Below are positions 17,137-26,729 of a stretch of DNA of 64,000 nt, one piece after another. Source of the DNA: an uncultured Bacteroidales bacterium (GTDB lineage Bacteria > Bacteroidota > Bacteroidia > Bacteroidales > F082). The stretch is from contig CAMHJX010000004.1 of assembly GCA_946185535.1 (NCBI GenBank), positions 79,849-143,848 of the forward strand. Reading direction: 5' to 3'. The notes beneath the pieces were generated by a model. It did no database searches and had not been told where the DNA came from. It saw only the letters and a list, made by a program, of their open reading frames with translations. The stretch's first letter is position 1, and each line of letters opens with the position of its first letter. A program made the translations under genes and the position numbers.

Positions 17137-18358
17137 TCTTTTTCTCTTTAGCTTTTTTGATTAGGTACCAGACGAAAGCTGCCAATGCTACGGCATAGAC
17201 GAACCAATAGAGTCCGGTTTGCGCGTAATTGATGCTGTCCAAACGGCGGTCATCCACTTCTGGCGATGGATGTCTTGTGATAGGATTCAGATAAAGGAAA
17301 TGTCTGCCGTTCAAGTCAATACGGGTTCTGACATAAGGGTCTTCAGGTTGGATGACATAATGTGCTGTGCCAATATTCTCCTCTGTTTTCAGCACTTTGC
17401 CGTCTTGTCCGATGAATTGGACCTCTTTCATGGTCTCTGCTGAAGTGGATATGAATAAGGTGTCTCCAACCAATTGGGCCTGAGTTAGATAATCTAAAGC
17501 GCGGGCATCTTTTATCTTATACTCGAGGGCAAGTGGATAATAATACCAATTGTCGAACTCCACGGCATAGCACAAGCCTTTGTCCAAGGACTCATATACA
17601 TGTTCTGGATTGAGATCTGGTGTGTTGACCATGGTTAGGTTGCGGCATATTTCATGTTCATTGTTGATATTGTGGGTGTCGTCGTTACCAAGGGCATACA
17701 CACGGTGACCGTTTGAGAGGGCTTTGTCCCAATGCTCGAAGGCATTCCCGTATGGATTGACCACTTCAAGTAGGCGGTAGTTACTCAACAGCATCATTTC
17801 GTTTACCTTGTAGCCTTTGGTGAACGAGGCATGGGCAGGCATGACAAAGCGACAGCGTTCGCCCAACTTGTTGATCATATGCTGTTTCATGTTGAGGTTT
17901 TGCATGAAGGGAAAGTCAGGCCAATACACCGACTCGGCTCCGATGCAGATTTGGTGGGTTTTGCGGAAGAGCCCGTAGCCATGTTCGTAGGCGGGGATAT
18001 AGTCTTCTCTTTCCGAACCATGCTTGTTGATGCCCATATAGTCGGATATGCCGTAATGGTCATAGCCCAAAGCCTGATATACGCTGTCGATGGTTTTTTC
18101 AGCACTTTTTCTACCGTTGGTTAGGCCAAAATACTTACGCGAATGGCAATGGAAGTGGTATTTCTTCCATTGGTCTGGGTTCATGTCTTGGTAGGGGTTG
18201 TAAAGGTATTCACCGCTAAAAGGCTTCGGCTCTTTGAAGCTGTAGGTGGGGACGGAGAGATAGACATACAATACTAACAACAGCAAAGCGATGCCGATGC
18301 CTGCCATCACTCTGCCGAAATAAAACCAAAAACCGTGTTTTTGTTTCCCTTTGCTCAT
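17111..18358 (-). CDS. Membrane-bound PHP-domain protein
   Basis: 415 residues. It has an N-terminal membrane helix (GRVMAGIGIALLLLVLYVYL), a PHP-type metal hydrolase domain and a C-terminal membrane helix (LYWFVYAVALAAFVWYLI). The metal motifs are HFHCHSRKYFG, YDHYGISDYMG, MPAHASF and GNDDTHNINNE. PHP proteins are phosphoesterases; the placement suggests a periplasmic-facing enzyme acting on a phospho-glycolipid or undecaprenyl intermediate. A -7 box TAGTTTTG lies at 18376-18383 (minus), so the gene and the two GT39 genes after it form one operon. Confidence 0.65.
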   Translation of the reverse strand: MSKGKQKHGFWFYFGRVMAGIGIALLLLVLYVYLSVPTYSFKEPKPFSGEYLYNPYQDMNPDQWKKYHFHCHSRKYFGLTNGRKSAEKTIDSVYQALGYDHYGISDYMGINKHGSEREDYIPAYEHGYGLFRKTHQICIGAESVYWPDFPFMQNLNMKQHMINKLGERCRFVMPAHASFTKGYKVNEMMLLSNYRLLEVVNPYGNAFEHWDKALSNGHRVYALGNDDTHNINNEHEICRNLTMVNTPDLNPEHVYESLDKGLCYAVEFDNWYYYPLALEYKIKDARALDYLTQAQLVGDTLFISTSAETMKEVQFIGQDGKVLKTEENIGTAHYVIQPEDPYVRTRIDLNGRHFLYLNPITRHPSPEVDDRRLDSINYAQTGLYWFVYAVALAAFVWYLIKKAKEKKNDSNPGQR

Positions 18359-18400
18359 CTCAGGTTATTTTGGCGCAAAACTAATGAAAAAAACATTGAT

Positions 18401-19570
18401 TTAAGGTATGACAATCAATTTCTTTTTGGCAATCAAACGATTGTAGCGTTCAAGTACCTCACCAACTATGTCTTCCCAAGAGCGTACGATGGAGTGCGAG
18501 GCTTGCACACCCACGCGGTGCACCCGTTCTGGGTCGTGAATCAGCTCACGCAGTCGGCTGGCGAAGGCATCCAAGTCGTTGGGAATCAGGAAACCATTCT
18601 CATTATCGGTGATGATGGAGGCCGCAGTGGCAGTTTCCACCATAACAGAGGGCGTTTGTAGTGCCGCGGCCTCTTTGACGACCAAACCGTCCGTGTCGTA
18701 AAGCGAGGGGAATAGGAATAGGTCAGCCGCTGCATAATACTGCTTGATAAATTCGCGCTCAGTGACGGTACCCACAAAGGTGACTTGGCTTTCGAGGCCT
18801 TTTTCTGTCACCATTTCCTTCATCGCATCAGCTGCGTATCCGTTGCCGACAAAAAACATCTTGAAAGGTGTATCTTTCACTTTTTCAAGGGCGTCGATGA
18901 TGAGACGAACGTTTTTCTGCCAGATATGCTGTCCAACGAAAAGGCAAACGAAGTCGTTGGGCGCAATGCCTAACTTCTTTCGTGCATCCGCGAAATAGGT
19001 CTTAGGATAGTCGGCAACAAGGTCGCTACCATTGGGTACCACCTCCACATTGCCCTTGAATCCGTAATCCTTAATCACTTCTTTTACAGAGGCTTGTGGC
19101 ACCCAAACTTCATCGGCGTGTTCATAGAAACTGACGATGCGCTTGATGATTTGTTCCACGACGGCTTTGGAGGGGATGGTTTGGCTGAAGTCGTCGCGGT
19201 ATTTGGAGTGAAATGTGGCCACCATCGGGATATTGAGCCTTTTGGCGACATTAACCGCAGCCCAACCTGCTGCAAAAGGTGAATGGGCATGGACAATTTT
19301 GAATCGACGTTTGACGATTTTCGCAATGAAAGCAGGGTCAACTTCTGCAATTCCAGTGACATACGGCTGACGAAAAGGCACAGGAACCGAGAAATAGTCG
19401 AGCACCTCGTAGTCATACTGATTGTAGTCGGCACCTGGAACATTCGGTGTGATGACGGAAACGCCACCCACTTTTTTCTGCATCCAATAGGCATAATTTT
19501 GCACGCAGATGGCAACGCCATCCATCACCGGCGGGAACGATTCATTGAATAGACCGATATTTAAATCCAT
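18401..19570 (-). CDS. GT4 family glycosyltransferase
   Basis: 389 residues, GT-B fold. The N-terminal domain starts LNIGLFNESFPPVMDGVA, the C-terminal domain has the motif FPSLYDTDGLVVKEAAALQTP with the usual E-x7-E pattern, and the linker is FLFVGNGYAADAM-like. It probably transfers a hexose (mannose-like) from a nucleotide sugar to a lipid acceptor, in a pathway with the PHP and GT39 genes downstream. The ATG at 19570 is used because a longer reading begins with the TTG of the -7 box TAATTTTG (19589-19596). Confidence 0.85.
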   Translation of the reverse strand: MDLNIGLFNESFPPVMDGVAICVQNYAYWMQKKVGGVSVITPNVPGADYNQYDYEVLDYFSVPVPFRQPYVTGIAEVDPAFIAKIVKRRFKIVHAHSPFAAGWAAVNVAKRLNIPMVATFHSKYRDDFSQTIPSKAVVEQIIKRIVSFYEHADEVWVPQASVKEVIKDYGFKGNVEVVPNGSDLVADYPKTYFADARKKLGIAPNDFVCLFVGQHIWQKNVRLIIDALEKVKDTPFKMFFVGNGYAADAMKEMVTEKGLESQVTFVGTVTEREFIKQYYAAADLFLFPSLYDTDGLVVKEAAALQTPSVMVETATAASIITDNENGFLIPNDLDAFASRLRELIHDPERVHRVGVQASHSIVRSWEDIVGEVLERYNRLIAKKKLIVIP

Positions 19571-19630
19571 CTCTGTTGAAATTTGGCGCAAAATTATAAA
19601 AAAGAAGCTTCTTAAACCATAATAAAATTG

Positions 19631-19638
19631 TATCTTTG
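19631..19638 (+). promoter_or_regulatory. suf operon -7 box
   Basis: TATCTTTG followed by CA matches the Bacteroidota -7 consensus. It is divergent from the GT4 promoter 35 bp away. The leader up to sufB is about 120 nt and consists mainly of octamer repeats. Confidence 0.65.
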
Positions 19639-19670
19639 CAGCCTAATTTGAAATCATTCTTAATAGTGAC

Positions 19671-19748
19671 TGCGAGACTACAGGAGTGCGAGACTTTTTG
19701 GGGTTAAATGAAGACCCCGAAGTCCCGAAGTCCTGAAGTCCCGAAGTC
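19671..19748. repeat. Octamer repeat in the suf leader
   Basis: TGCGAGAC units (19671-19695) are followed by four near-copies of CCGAAGTC (19718-19748). This is the reverse complement of the CGGGACTT family seen at 7361-7443. It ends 14 nt before the sufB ATG. Confidence 0.65.
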
Positions 19749-19762
19749 AAAAAAGCAGAATC

Positions 19763-21214
19763 ATGGATCAGAATCCGAACGAAAATATCATCAGTGAAGT
19801 CACGAACAAGGAGTATGAATACGGCTTCGTGACCGACATTGAGACCGATTTTGTGCCGAAAGGCTTGAACGAGGACATCATCCGCCTCATCTCCAAGAAA
19901 AAAGAGGAACCAGAATGGTTGCTGGAGTTCCGATTGAAGGCCTTCCGCCACTGGCAGACGCTGAAACAGCCCAACTGGGCACATCTCGATATCCCCGAAA
20001 TCAACTACCAGGACATCATCTATTACGCAGCGCCGCGCAAACGCCAGCAGAAGCAGAGCCTCGACGAGGTGGACCCCGAATTGTTGGCCACTTTTGACAA
20101 ACTCGGCATCTCACTCGATGAGCAGAAGAAGCTTTCGGGCGTGGCTGTCGACGCGGTGATGGACTCCACCTCGGTGAAAACGACCTTCCAGGAGACCCTC
20201 TCCAAACATGGCGTTATCTTTATGTCGTTTAGTGAGGCTGTCAAGCAGCATCCAGACTTGGTGAAGAAATACCTCGGCAAGGTAGTGCCTTATACCGATA
20301 ACTTCTTTGCGGCACTCAACTCGGCAGTCTTCAGCGATGGCTCGTTCTGCTACATCCCGAAAGGTGTTCGTTGCCCCTTGGAGCTTTCCACCTATTTTCG
20401 CATCAATGCGGCCAACACAGGCCAGTTTGAGCGCACGCTCATCGTGGCCGATGAAGGCGCGTATGTGAGTTACATGGAAGGTTGCACGGCTCCACAGCGC
20501 GATGAGAACCAGCTTCATGCAGCCATCGTGGAAATCATTGCCGAGACGGATGCAGAAGTGAAGTATTCCACAGTGCAGAATTGGTATCCTGGCGACAAAG
20601 ACGGCAAAGGCGGCGTGTATAACCTCGTCACCAAGCGCGGTCTTTGTCGCGGCGACCGCTCCAAGATTTCTTGGACGCAGGTCGAGACGGGCTCTGCCAT
20701 CACCTGGAAATACCCGGGCTGCGTGTTGTTGGGCGACAACTCGGTAGGCGAGTTCTACTCCGTCGCCGTGACCAACAACTATCAGCAGGCCGATACAGGC
20801 ACGAAAATGATTCATTTGGGCAAGAACACCCGCAGTACGATCATATCTAAAGGTATCTCTGCCGGCCACAGCCAGAATGGCTATCGTGGCTTGGTGAGAG
20901 TGGCTGCCAAAGCCGAGAACTCGCGTAACTACTCGCAATGCGACTCACTCCTATTGGGCGACAAATGCGGTGCCCATACTTGGCCATACGTTGAATGTGG
21001 CAACGAATCGAGTATCCTCGAACACGAGGCTACGACCTCGAAGATTTCCGAAGACCAACTGTTCTATTGCCAGCAGCGAGGTATCCCGACGGAGAAGGCT
21101 ATTGGTCTCATCGTCAATGGTTATGCCAAGGATGTGCTGAACAAACTGCCTATGGAATTTGCGGTCGAGGCACAGAAGCTATTGTCGATCACCTTGGAAG
21201 GTAGCGTTGGATAG
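19763..21214 (+). CDS. sufB: Fe-S cluster assembly scaffold SufB
   Basis: 483 residues, the usual SufB length. Conserved stretches are visible ([52 protein letters not shown]-type C-terminus [14 protein letters not shown]). With SufC and SufD it forms the SufBCD scaffold that builds [Fe-S] clusters in the cytoplasm. First gene of the suf operon. The start [21 protein letters not shown] agrees with Bacteroidota homologues in general form. Confidence 0.95.
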   Translation: MDQNPNENIISEVTNKEYEYGFVTDIETDFVPKGLNEDIIRLISKKKEEPEWLLEFRLKAFRHWQTLKQPNWAHLDIPEINYQDIIYYAAPRKRQQKQSLDEVDPELLATFDKLGISLDEQKKLSGVAVDAVMDSTSVKTTFQETLSKHGVIFMSFSEAVKQHPDLVKKYLGKVVPYTDNFFAALNSAVFSDGSFCYIPKGVRCPLELSTYFRINAANTGQFERTLIVADEGAYVSYMEGCTAPQRDENQLHAAIVEIIAETDAEVKYSTVQNWYPGDKDGKGGVYNLVTKRGLCRGDRSKISWTQVETGSAITWKYPGCVLLGDNSVGEFYSVAVTNNYQQADTGTKMIHLGKNTRSTIISKGISAGHSQNGYRGLVRVAAKAENSRNYSQCDSLLLGDKCGAHTWPYVECGNESSILEHEATTSKISEDQLFYCQQRGIPTEKAIGLIVNGYAKDVLNKLPMEFAVEAQKLLSITLEGSVG

Positions 21215-21216
21215 TT

Positions 21217-22593
21217 ATGGCGATCACCCGTTCAAATAACACGCCTTTTTGGTTGCTCCTCATCGGATTGTTCCTCATTCTGGTGAGCAAGAACCTTTTG
21301 ACCGAGGGCATGTTTCTTGATGGTGTGACATATGCCTGCATTTCCCGCAATATGGTTTGCGGTCTAGGCTCGTTTTGGAACCCAAGTTATACCCAAACGA
21401 TAGGTCATGTATTCCATTCTCATCCGCCTTTGGCTTTCGGATTAGAAGCATTGTTTTTCAAGGTTTTGGGCGACCACTGGTGGGTTGAGAAGGCCTATTC
21501 CGTGTTGATGTTCCTGCTCTCGGGTTTGTTCATCGCTTTGATTTGGAAACGAACCACTAACAATCTCCGTTGGGCTTGGCTGCCACTGTTGTTTTGGCTG
21601 GTCATGCCTTTGGCCACTTGGTGCGCCACCAACAATATGCTTGAAAACACGATGTCGGTCTTTGTGCTGCTCTCCGTCTATCTGATGATTGTCGGTTACC
21701 AGCGCAACCATAAGATTTGGCTTTTTTTGTCGGCTTTCACTCTGTTATTGGCTTTTCTCTCCAAAGGATTCACGGGATTGTTCCCTTTGGTATTCCCGAT
21801 ACTTTATTGTGCTTTTGATCAAAAGCGCAAGTGGATACAAGGCCCCATTGACAGCTTGATTCTTTTGGTCTCTATAGCTGTGTTTGCCGGAATCATGTTT
21901 TTGGTTTGCCCTGGCTCGTTTGGCTATATTAAGGACTACATCCGATTACAAGTCATCGGTGGAGGGTTGCACGAAGCAACAGCATCTTCAAGGTTCTATA
22001 TCGTTTTCGCTTTATTGCAACAACTGGTCATCCCGTGTGCTCTTGCACTCGTTTTGGTGATTTGCAAGACTAAAAGTAAGGTCAATTCGAAGATCTTTGA
22101 GTTTCCACCCGACAAGGGTTGGTTCTATGTCTTTCTGATCATGGGATTAGTGGGTGTGCTGCCCATCATGGTGAGCGTGAAGCAACGCGACTTTTATATG
22201 CTTGCTGCGTTGCCTTTCTTTGCCTTGGCTTGCGGACATATTACCCTTTCGATGCTGACTTTATGGTTGCCTAAGATAACGCCAAAAGTCCGTGGATGGA
22301 TGACCCTTGGTGCAGGTTGTGTCGTATTGTTAGGGCTTGTTTTGAACATCATCCATATCGGGAAATATGGCCGCGATGAAGCATTGATCGAAGAAGTGAA
22401 ACAAAGGATTGCCGAGTGTGAAGACAGCAATGTCATTGAAATATCACCAGAAGAATATACACAGTGGGCCAAGCATGCCTATTATATGCGTTACGGCAAA
22501 ATCAGCCTAAGCCCAACCCATCAAATTTCGCCCATAGATTCCCGCCAGCCCACCAGCCCGCGTTGGAAATCGGAGATTCGACAAAGTCAATGA
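21217..22593 (+). CDS. GT39-type membrane protein between sufB and sufC
   Basis: 458 residues with about ten membrane helices. The first loop has TEGMFLDGVTYACISRNM and a SHPPLAFGLEALFFK segment, the GT-C (PMT/ArnT) pattern. Its ATG follows the sufB stop after 2 nt, so it lies in the suf operon, which is unusual because sufB and sufC are normally adjacent. It may be a recent insertion or exploit the suf promoter. The last about 20 residues (ISPIDSRQPTSPRWKSEI) look like read-through of intergenic DNA. Substrate unknown. Confidence 0.8.
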   Translation: MAITRSNNTPFWLLLIGLFLILVSKNLLTEGMFLDGVTYACISRNMVCGLGSFWNPSYTQTIGHVFHSHPPLAFGLEALFFKVLGDHWWVEKAYSVLMFLLSGLFIALIWKRTTNNLRWAWLPLLFWLVMPLATWCATNNMLENTMSVFVLLSVYLMIVGYQRNHKIWLFLSAFTLLLAFLSKGFTGLFPLVFPILYCAFDQKRKWIQGPIDSLILLVSIAVFAGIMFLVCPGSFGYIKDYIRLQVIGGGLHEATASSRFYIVFALLQQLVIPCALALVLVICKTKSKVNSKIFEFPPDKGWFYVFLIMGLVGVLPIMVSVKQRDFYMLAALPFFALACGHITLSMLTLWLPKITPKVRGWMTLGAGCVVLLGLVLNIIHIGKYGRDEALIEEVKQRIAECEDSNVIEISPEEYTQWAKHAYYMRYGKISLSPTHQISPIDSRQPTSPRWKSEIRQSQ

Positions 22594-22607
22594 CATGGGC
22601 GAATCCA

Positions 22608-22652
22608 ACTGAATACTGAACAACTGAATAATTGAACAACTGAACAACTGAT
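22608..22652 (+). repeat. Octamer repeat before sufC
   Basis: Five degenerate copies of CTGAACAA/CTGAATAA/TTGAACAA end 5 nt before the sufC ATG. It belongs to the same kind of start-codon-proximal repeat as those before fabF, acpP and sufB. Confidence 0.65.
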
Positions 22653-22657
22653 AAAAT

Positions 22658-23404
<747 letters not shown>

Positions 23405-23406
23405 TT

Positions 23407-24234
23407 ATGAACAACCAACTTATCTTAGCTGCCAACCAAAGCCGCGAAATCATTGAGTATGACGATGACGCTCACTTGTCATCCGAGCCAAAGGTCTCCG
23501 AAATCATCCTCAATGAGAATTCGAGCCTTGAGTTGTATGTGCTGCAGAATGTAAGCAACGAGGCCTCCATCCAAAGGGAGTTCAAGGTCAAGCAGCTGGC
23601 TGACAGTCGACTGAAGATTGTGGTCATCACCTTCAACGGCGGCGATGTGCGCAACACCTATCATGTCGACTTGGATGGCGAAGGCGCCGACACTCAGGTG
23701 CATGGTCTGTATCTCATTGACAAGACCCAGCACGTAGAGAACTTCTTGAAGGTGAACCACAATGTGCCGCATTGCACCAGCAACGAAAAGTTCAAGGGCG
23801 TCATTGATGACTCTGCCTCGGCGGTGTTCAACGGCCATGTGTATGTGGCCAAAGATGCCCAAAAGACCGATGCCCACCAAAACAATAGCAACATCCTCCT
23901 GACCTCGACGGCCAAAGTCAACAGCCAGCCTTTTCTTGAGATCTATGCCGACGATGTGAAGTGTTCGCATGGCACCTCCACGGGCCAACTCGACCAAGAG
24001 GCCATGTTCTACATGCGTCAGCGCGGCATCAGCAAGGCCAACGCAAGAATCCTGTTGATGTATGCCTTTGCCGCTGAGGTGAGCAACCATATCGGCAACG
24101 AGATGCTGCACGAACACATCGACGACATGATCAAGCGTCGTCTGCGCGGTGAGCTGTCGAGTTGCGAGAACTGTGTGTTGCGTTGCAGCCACCCGAAGGA
24201 ATATAATTTTGATATTGATTATTCGAAAATCTGA
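23407..24234 (+). CDS. sufD: SufD-like scaffold subunit, short form
   Basis: 275 residues, while SufD is usually above 400. The central beta-helix and C-terminal helices are present (SAVFNGHVYVAKDAQKTDAH, CSHGTSTGQLDQEAMFYMRQ, RILLMYAFAAEVSNHI). The N-terminal helical domain of about 150 residues is missing and there is no room for it in the 2-nt spacer. The C-terminus carries SSCENCVLRCSHP, a compact Cys cluster. The ATG at 23407 is used instead of the TTG at 23401, which overlaps the sufC stop. A working minimal subunit is more likely than a pseudogene, because the frame is intact. Confidence 0.88.
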   Translation: MNNQLILAANQSREIIEYDDDAHLSSEPKVSEIILNENSSLELYVLQNVSNEASIQREFKVKQLADSRLKIVVITFNGGDVRNTYHVDLDGEGADTQVHGLYLIDKTQHVENFLKVNHNVPHCTSNEKFKGVIDDSASAVFNGHVYVAKDAQKTDAHQNNSNILLTSTAKVNSQPFLEIYADDVKCSHGTSTGQLDQEAMFYMRQRGISKANARILLMYAFAAEVSNHIGNEMLHEHIDDMIKRRLRGELSSCENCVLRCSHPKEYNFDIDYSKI

Positions 24235-24257
24235 CAATGGCCTATGGTTTTTGGCTA

Positions 24258-24290
24258 ATGGCCGCTTTCACAGGAGATTGAAGCGGCCAT
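24258..24290 (+). promoter_or_regulatory. Hairpin in the sufD-sufS spacer
   Basis: ATGGCCGCTT (24258-24267) pairs perfectly with AAGCGGCCAT (24281-24290) around a 13-nt loop. There is no T-tract. It may be a processing or attenuation hairpin, since sufS still follows after 53 nt. Confidence 0.55.
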
Positions 24291-24343
24291 AGTCATAGTT
24301 TGGGTCATTGTTAAGGAAACTAAAACAGTTAAGTCTGAAAACG

Positions 24344-25609
24344 ATGTTTAGTATCAATGAAATAAGAGAGCAAATCCCCGTCCTGAACCAGCAGGTCTAT
24401 GACAAGCCCTTGGTCTATTTTGACAATGCCGCCACCACGCAGAAGCCCTTGTGCGTCATCGAGCGTGAGCGTGACTATTACCTCCACGAGAACTGCAACA
24501 TTCACCGTGGGGTGCATTATCTGAGCCAGAAGGCGACAGAGGCCTACGAACATGCTCGCCAGACCGTTGCCGATTTCGTCCATGCCAAAGAAGCAAGGGA
24601 AATCATCTTCACGCGTGGCACCACCGAGTCGTTGAACCTGCTCGCCACTTCTTTCGAGCACCTCTTTCTTTCAACTTTCAACTCTCAACTTACCACTGAC
24701 TCTCAAATCTCAACTCTCAACTCTCAACTAAAAGTACTCGTCACCTCCATGGAGCATCACTCCAACCTCGTGCCTTGGCAACAGATGTTGCAGCGGCATC
24801 ATGGTCAGCTGCTTGTTGTGCCAATGGATGACAAAGGCGTATTGGACCTTGATCGGTATGAGGACTTGCTGAAAGAAGGACCGAAGGTGGTCTCGATTGC
24901 GCATATCTCAAATGTCTTGGGAACCATCAATCCCGTGAAGGAGATGGTGGCCATGGCACATCAATATGGAATTCCGGTCATCATTGACGGTGCCCAGTCC
25001 ATTGCCCATCATCCCATCGATGTTCAAGACTTGGATTGTGACTTCTTCGTTTTCTCCGGCCATAAGATGTATGCGCCTATGGGCATCGGAGGCTTATTTG
25101 GCAAAGCCGAATGGTTGGAGAAGTTGCCCCCCTACCAGTTTGGAGGCGAGATGGTCGACACGGTGAGTTTCGAGAAGACCACTTTCAATGTGTTGCCTTA
25201 CAAATTCGAGGCTGGTACTCCAAATGTGGGTGCGGCCTTAGGCTTGGAAACAGCCGTTCAATTCATGCAAGGTCTTGACAGAAAAGAGGTTGAGCAATAT
25301 GAAGCCAAGTTGTTACAGTCGGCTTTTGAACAGCTCTCTGAAATCGACGGTATCCGTTTCATTGGGGAGGCTGAGCGTCGCTCAGGTTTGGTTTCTTTCA
25401 TCATTGATGGCATTCATCCTTATGACTTGGGTACCATCATCGACAAGATGGGTGTAGCGGTGCGCACAGGTCACCATTGCGCCGAGCCGGTGATGACACG
25501 ATTCGGCATTCCAGGCACGGTGCGAGCTTCGTTTGCCATGTACAATACGATGGAAGAGGTGGAAATCTTTGTCAATGCGGTGAAGAAAGCCGCAATGATG
25601 TTGCGTTAA
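24344..25609 (+). CDS. sufS: Cysteine desulfurase SufS
   Basis: 421 residues. The PLP Lys is in FFVFSGHKMYAPMG and the catalytic Cys in RTGHHCAEPVMTRFG. It takes sulfur from cysteine for the SufBCD scaffold. The ATG at 24344 (MFSINEIREQIPVL) fits the family. Residues about 109-129, Ser/Thr/Gln-rich (LSTFNSQLTTDSQI...), are coded by a heptamer tandem repeat in frame, just before the conserved SMEHHSNLVPW. The family usually has only a short loop here. The last four bases overlap the next, convergent gene. Confidence 0.93.
   Translation: MFSINEIREQIPVLNQQVYDKPLVYFDNAATTQKPLCVIERERDYYLHENCNIHRGVHYLSQKATEAYEHARQTVADFVHAKEAREIIFTRGTTESLNLLATSFEHLFLSTFNSQLTTDSQISTLNSQLKVLVTSMEHHSNLVPWQQMLQRHHGQLLVVPMDDKGVLDLDRYEDLLKEGPKVVSIAHISNVLGTINPVKEMVAMAHQYGIPVIIDGAQSIAHHPIDVQDLDCDFFVFSGHKMYAPMGIGGLFGKAEWLEKLPPYQFGGEMVDTVSFEKTTFNVLPYKFEAGTPNVGAALGLETAVQFMQGLDRKEVEQYEAKLLQSAFEQLSEIDGIRFIGEAERRSGLVSFIIDGIHPYDLGTIIDKMGVAVRTGHHCAEPVMTRFGIPGTVRASFAMYNTMEEVEIFVNAVKKAAMMLR
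24669..24730. repeat. Heptamer repeat inside sufS
   Basis: Eight degenerate copies of TCTCAAC/TCAACTT lie within the sufS reading frame. A 7-nt unit read in triplets gives a 7-residue periodic peptide rich in Ser, Gln, Thr and Asn. Confidence 0.7.
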
Positions 25610-26130
25610 GCCTCTGTCGTTGGGGTTTCTGTAGGGGTTGCCTCCGCTGTGGGTTCTTCTGTTTTTACTTCTTGATTTTCAACGGATTCTAGTTTAATTT
25701 TTCCGTTCTTTAGCTTGATTTTCTTTTTTACTCGGAGTGGAGCTATGATGAGCACGAGCAGTGCTTCGAGGGCATATTTCATCCAAGGATCACCTCCAGT
25801 TGTCACGAATTGGAAAATCATAAGCAAAATGGAGGCAACCACAAAGATGACTTTGCCGTGATTCTTTTTTCTGAAGATCTGTATTAAGCTGAATACGAGA
25901 GTTATAAGTAGTGCAAGCTGTAGAATTGGGGTTAGCAATTCGGATTTGTCTTGCTTGACATTGGCTTCTTCGTAATAGTAGGAGTCGATGTAATATTGGC
26001 TGAAAATGACCGTGATGATGGCGAAGACGAGCAAAAACCCGTAATAGGTGATGGCAAAACTCGCTGCCAACCTCATGGGCTGGGTCAATTCTGGCCTCAG
26101 GTTGAATATCTTGCCTTCACGCTGCTCCAT
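25606..26130 (-). CDS. Small membrane protein, unknown
   Basis: 174 residues with about four hydrophobic segments (MRLAASFAITYYGFLLVFAI, LALLITLVFSLIQIF, VIFVVASILLMIFQFV, LEALLVLIIAPLRV) and a charged Pro/Thr/Glu tail (EEPTAEATPTETPTTEA). I do not recognise the family. It follows the next small membrane protein (26133-26639) by 2 nt, so the two probably form an operon. Its end overlaps sufS by 4 nt on the opposite strand. Confidence 0.7.
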   Translation of the reverse strand: MEQREGKIFNLRPELTQPMRLAASFAITYYGFLLVFAIITVIFSQYYIDSYYYEEANVKQDKSELLTPILQLALLITLVFSLIQIFRKKNHGKVIFVVASILLMIFQFVTTGGDPWMKYALEALLVLIIAPLRVKKKIKLKNGKIKLESVENQEVKTEEPTAEATPTETPTTEA

Positions 26131-26132
26131 GG

Positions 26133-26639
26133 TTAATCAGGGTTTTGTGTGGTTTTTGCCATCTCCATGCGCTTGAAATAGAGGTAATACAGCAAGATAA
26201 ACATGGCTGTGAACATCAAGTCGGATAAAAATGGAGAGGGCTTTTGCAATGGATAGACATACAAGGAATTGTCAATCAGCATGCAAATTTGGGCGACGGA
26301 ATAGATATGGAAACCGCGCTTGTCGCCTTTGAACATCTTGATGACGCCAATCAGCGATGCGATGAACAACACCAGTAGAATGATGTAGAATTTGGAGTCG
26401 ATTTGGGAGAAAATCTGCATCCCTTCGTTCATGGCCTTAGCGAAATCTCCACCAAAGGCTGAGAAGGGTTGCATCATCTCCTCGAGTTGCCCGTTCTTGT
26501 ACATCGCGGTCATACTCGGCTTCACGATCAACGAAATCGACGCGTTGAAGATGTTCCAACAGGCGTTGATGAGCGACATCACCAAGAGGATGGTCATCCC
26601 TACGGGGCGCTTCTGAGGTTGTTGTGTGTTGGTTTCCAT
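26133..26639 (-). CDS. Small membrane protein, unknown
   Basis: 168 residues with four hydrophobic segments (GMTILLVMSLINACWNIFNA, FYIILLVLFIASLIGVI, VAQICMLIDNSLYVYPL, LMFTAMFILLYYLYFKRME) and a hydrophilic N-terminus. It has no family I can name. It is upstream of the other small membrane protein and both may act together. Confidence 0.7.
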   Translation of the reverse strand: METNTQQPQKRPVGMTILLVMSLINACWNIFNASISLIVKPSMTAMYKNGQLEEMMQPFSAFGGDFAKAMNEGMQIFSQIDSKFYIILLVLFIASLIGVIKMFKGDKRGFHIYSVAQICMLIDNSLYVYPLQKPSPFLSDLMFTAMFILLYYLYFKRMEMAKTTQNPD

Positions 26640-26651
26640 ATCCTATATTTT

Positions 26652-26726
26652 GTTTGTAAGGCTGTCACACCGTGGCGCCGCTTTCGTTTTTACGAGCGGT
26701 TGCCGTGGTACGACAGCCCTACAAAC
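26652..26726. repeat. 75-bp palindrome between hutH and the membrane-protein pair
   Basis: GTTTGTAAGGCTGTC (26652-26666) pairs with GACAGCCCTACAAAC (26712-26726) with one mismatch. The interior has CCGTGGC/GCCGTGG and CCGCT/AGCGG inner pairs. It could act as a terminator for hutH, but there is no long T-tract; a mobile palindrome is as likely. Confidence 0.6.
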
Positions 26727-26729
26727 CAA

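Noticed and set aside
26652-26726. Insertion sequence ends
   Set aside because: No transposase gene or target duplication is seen; only the palindrome is supported.
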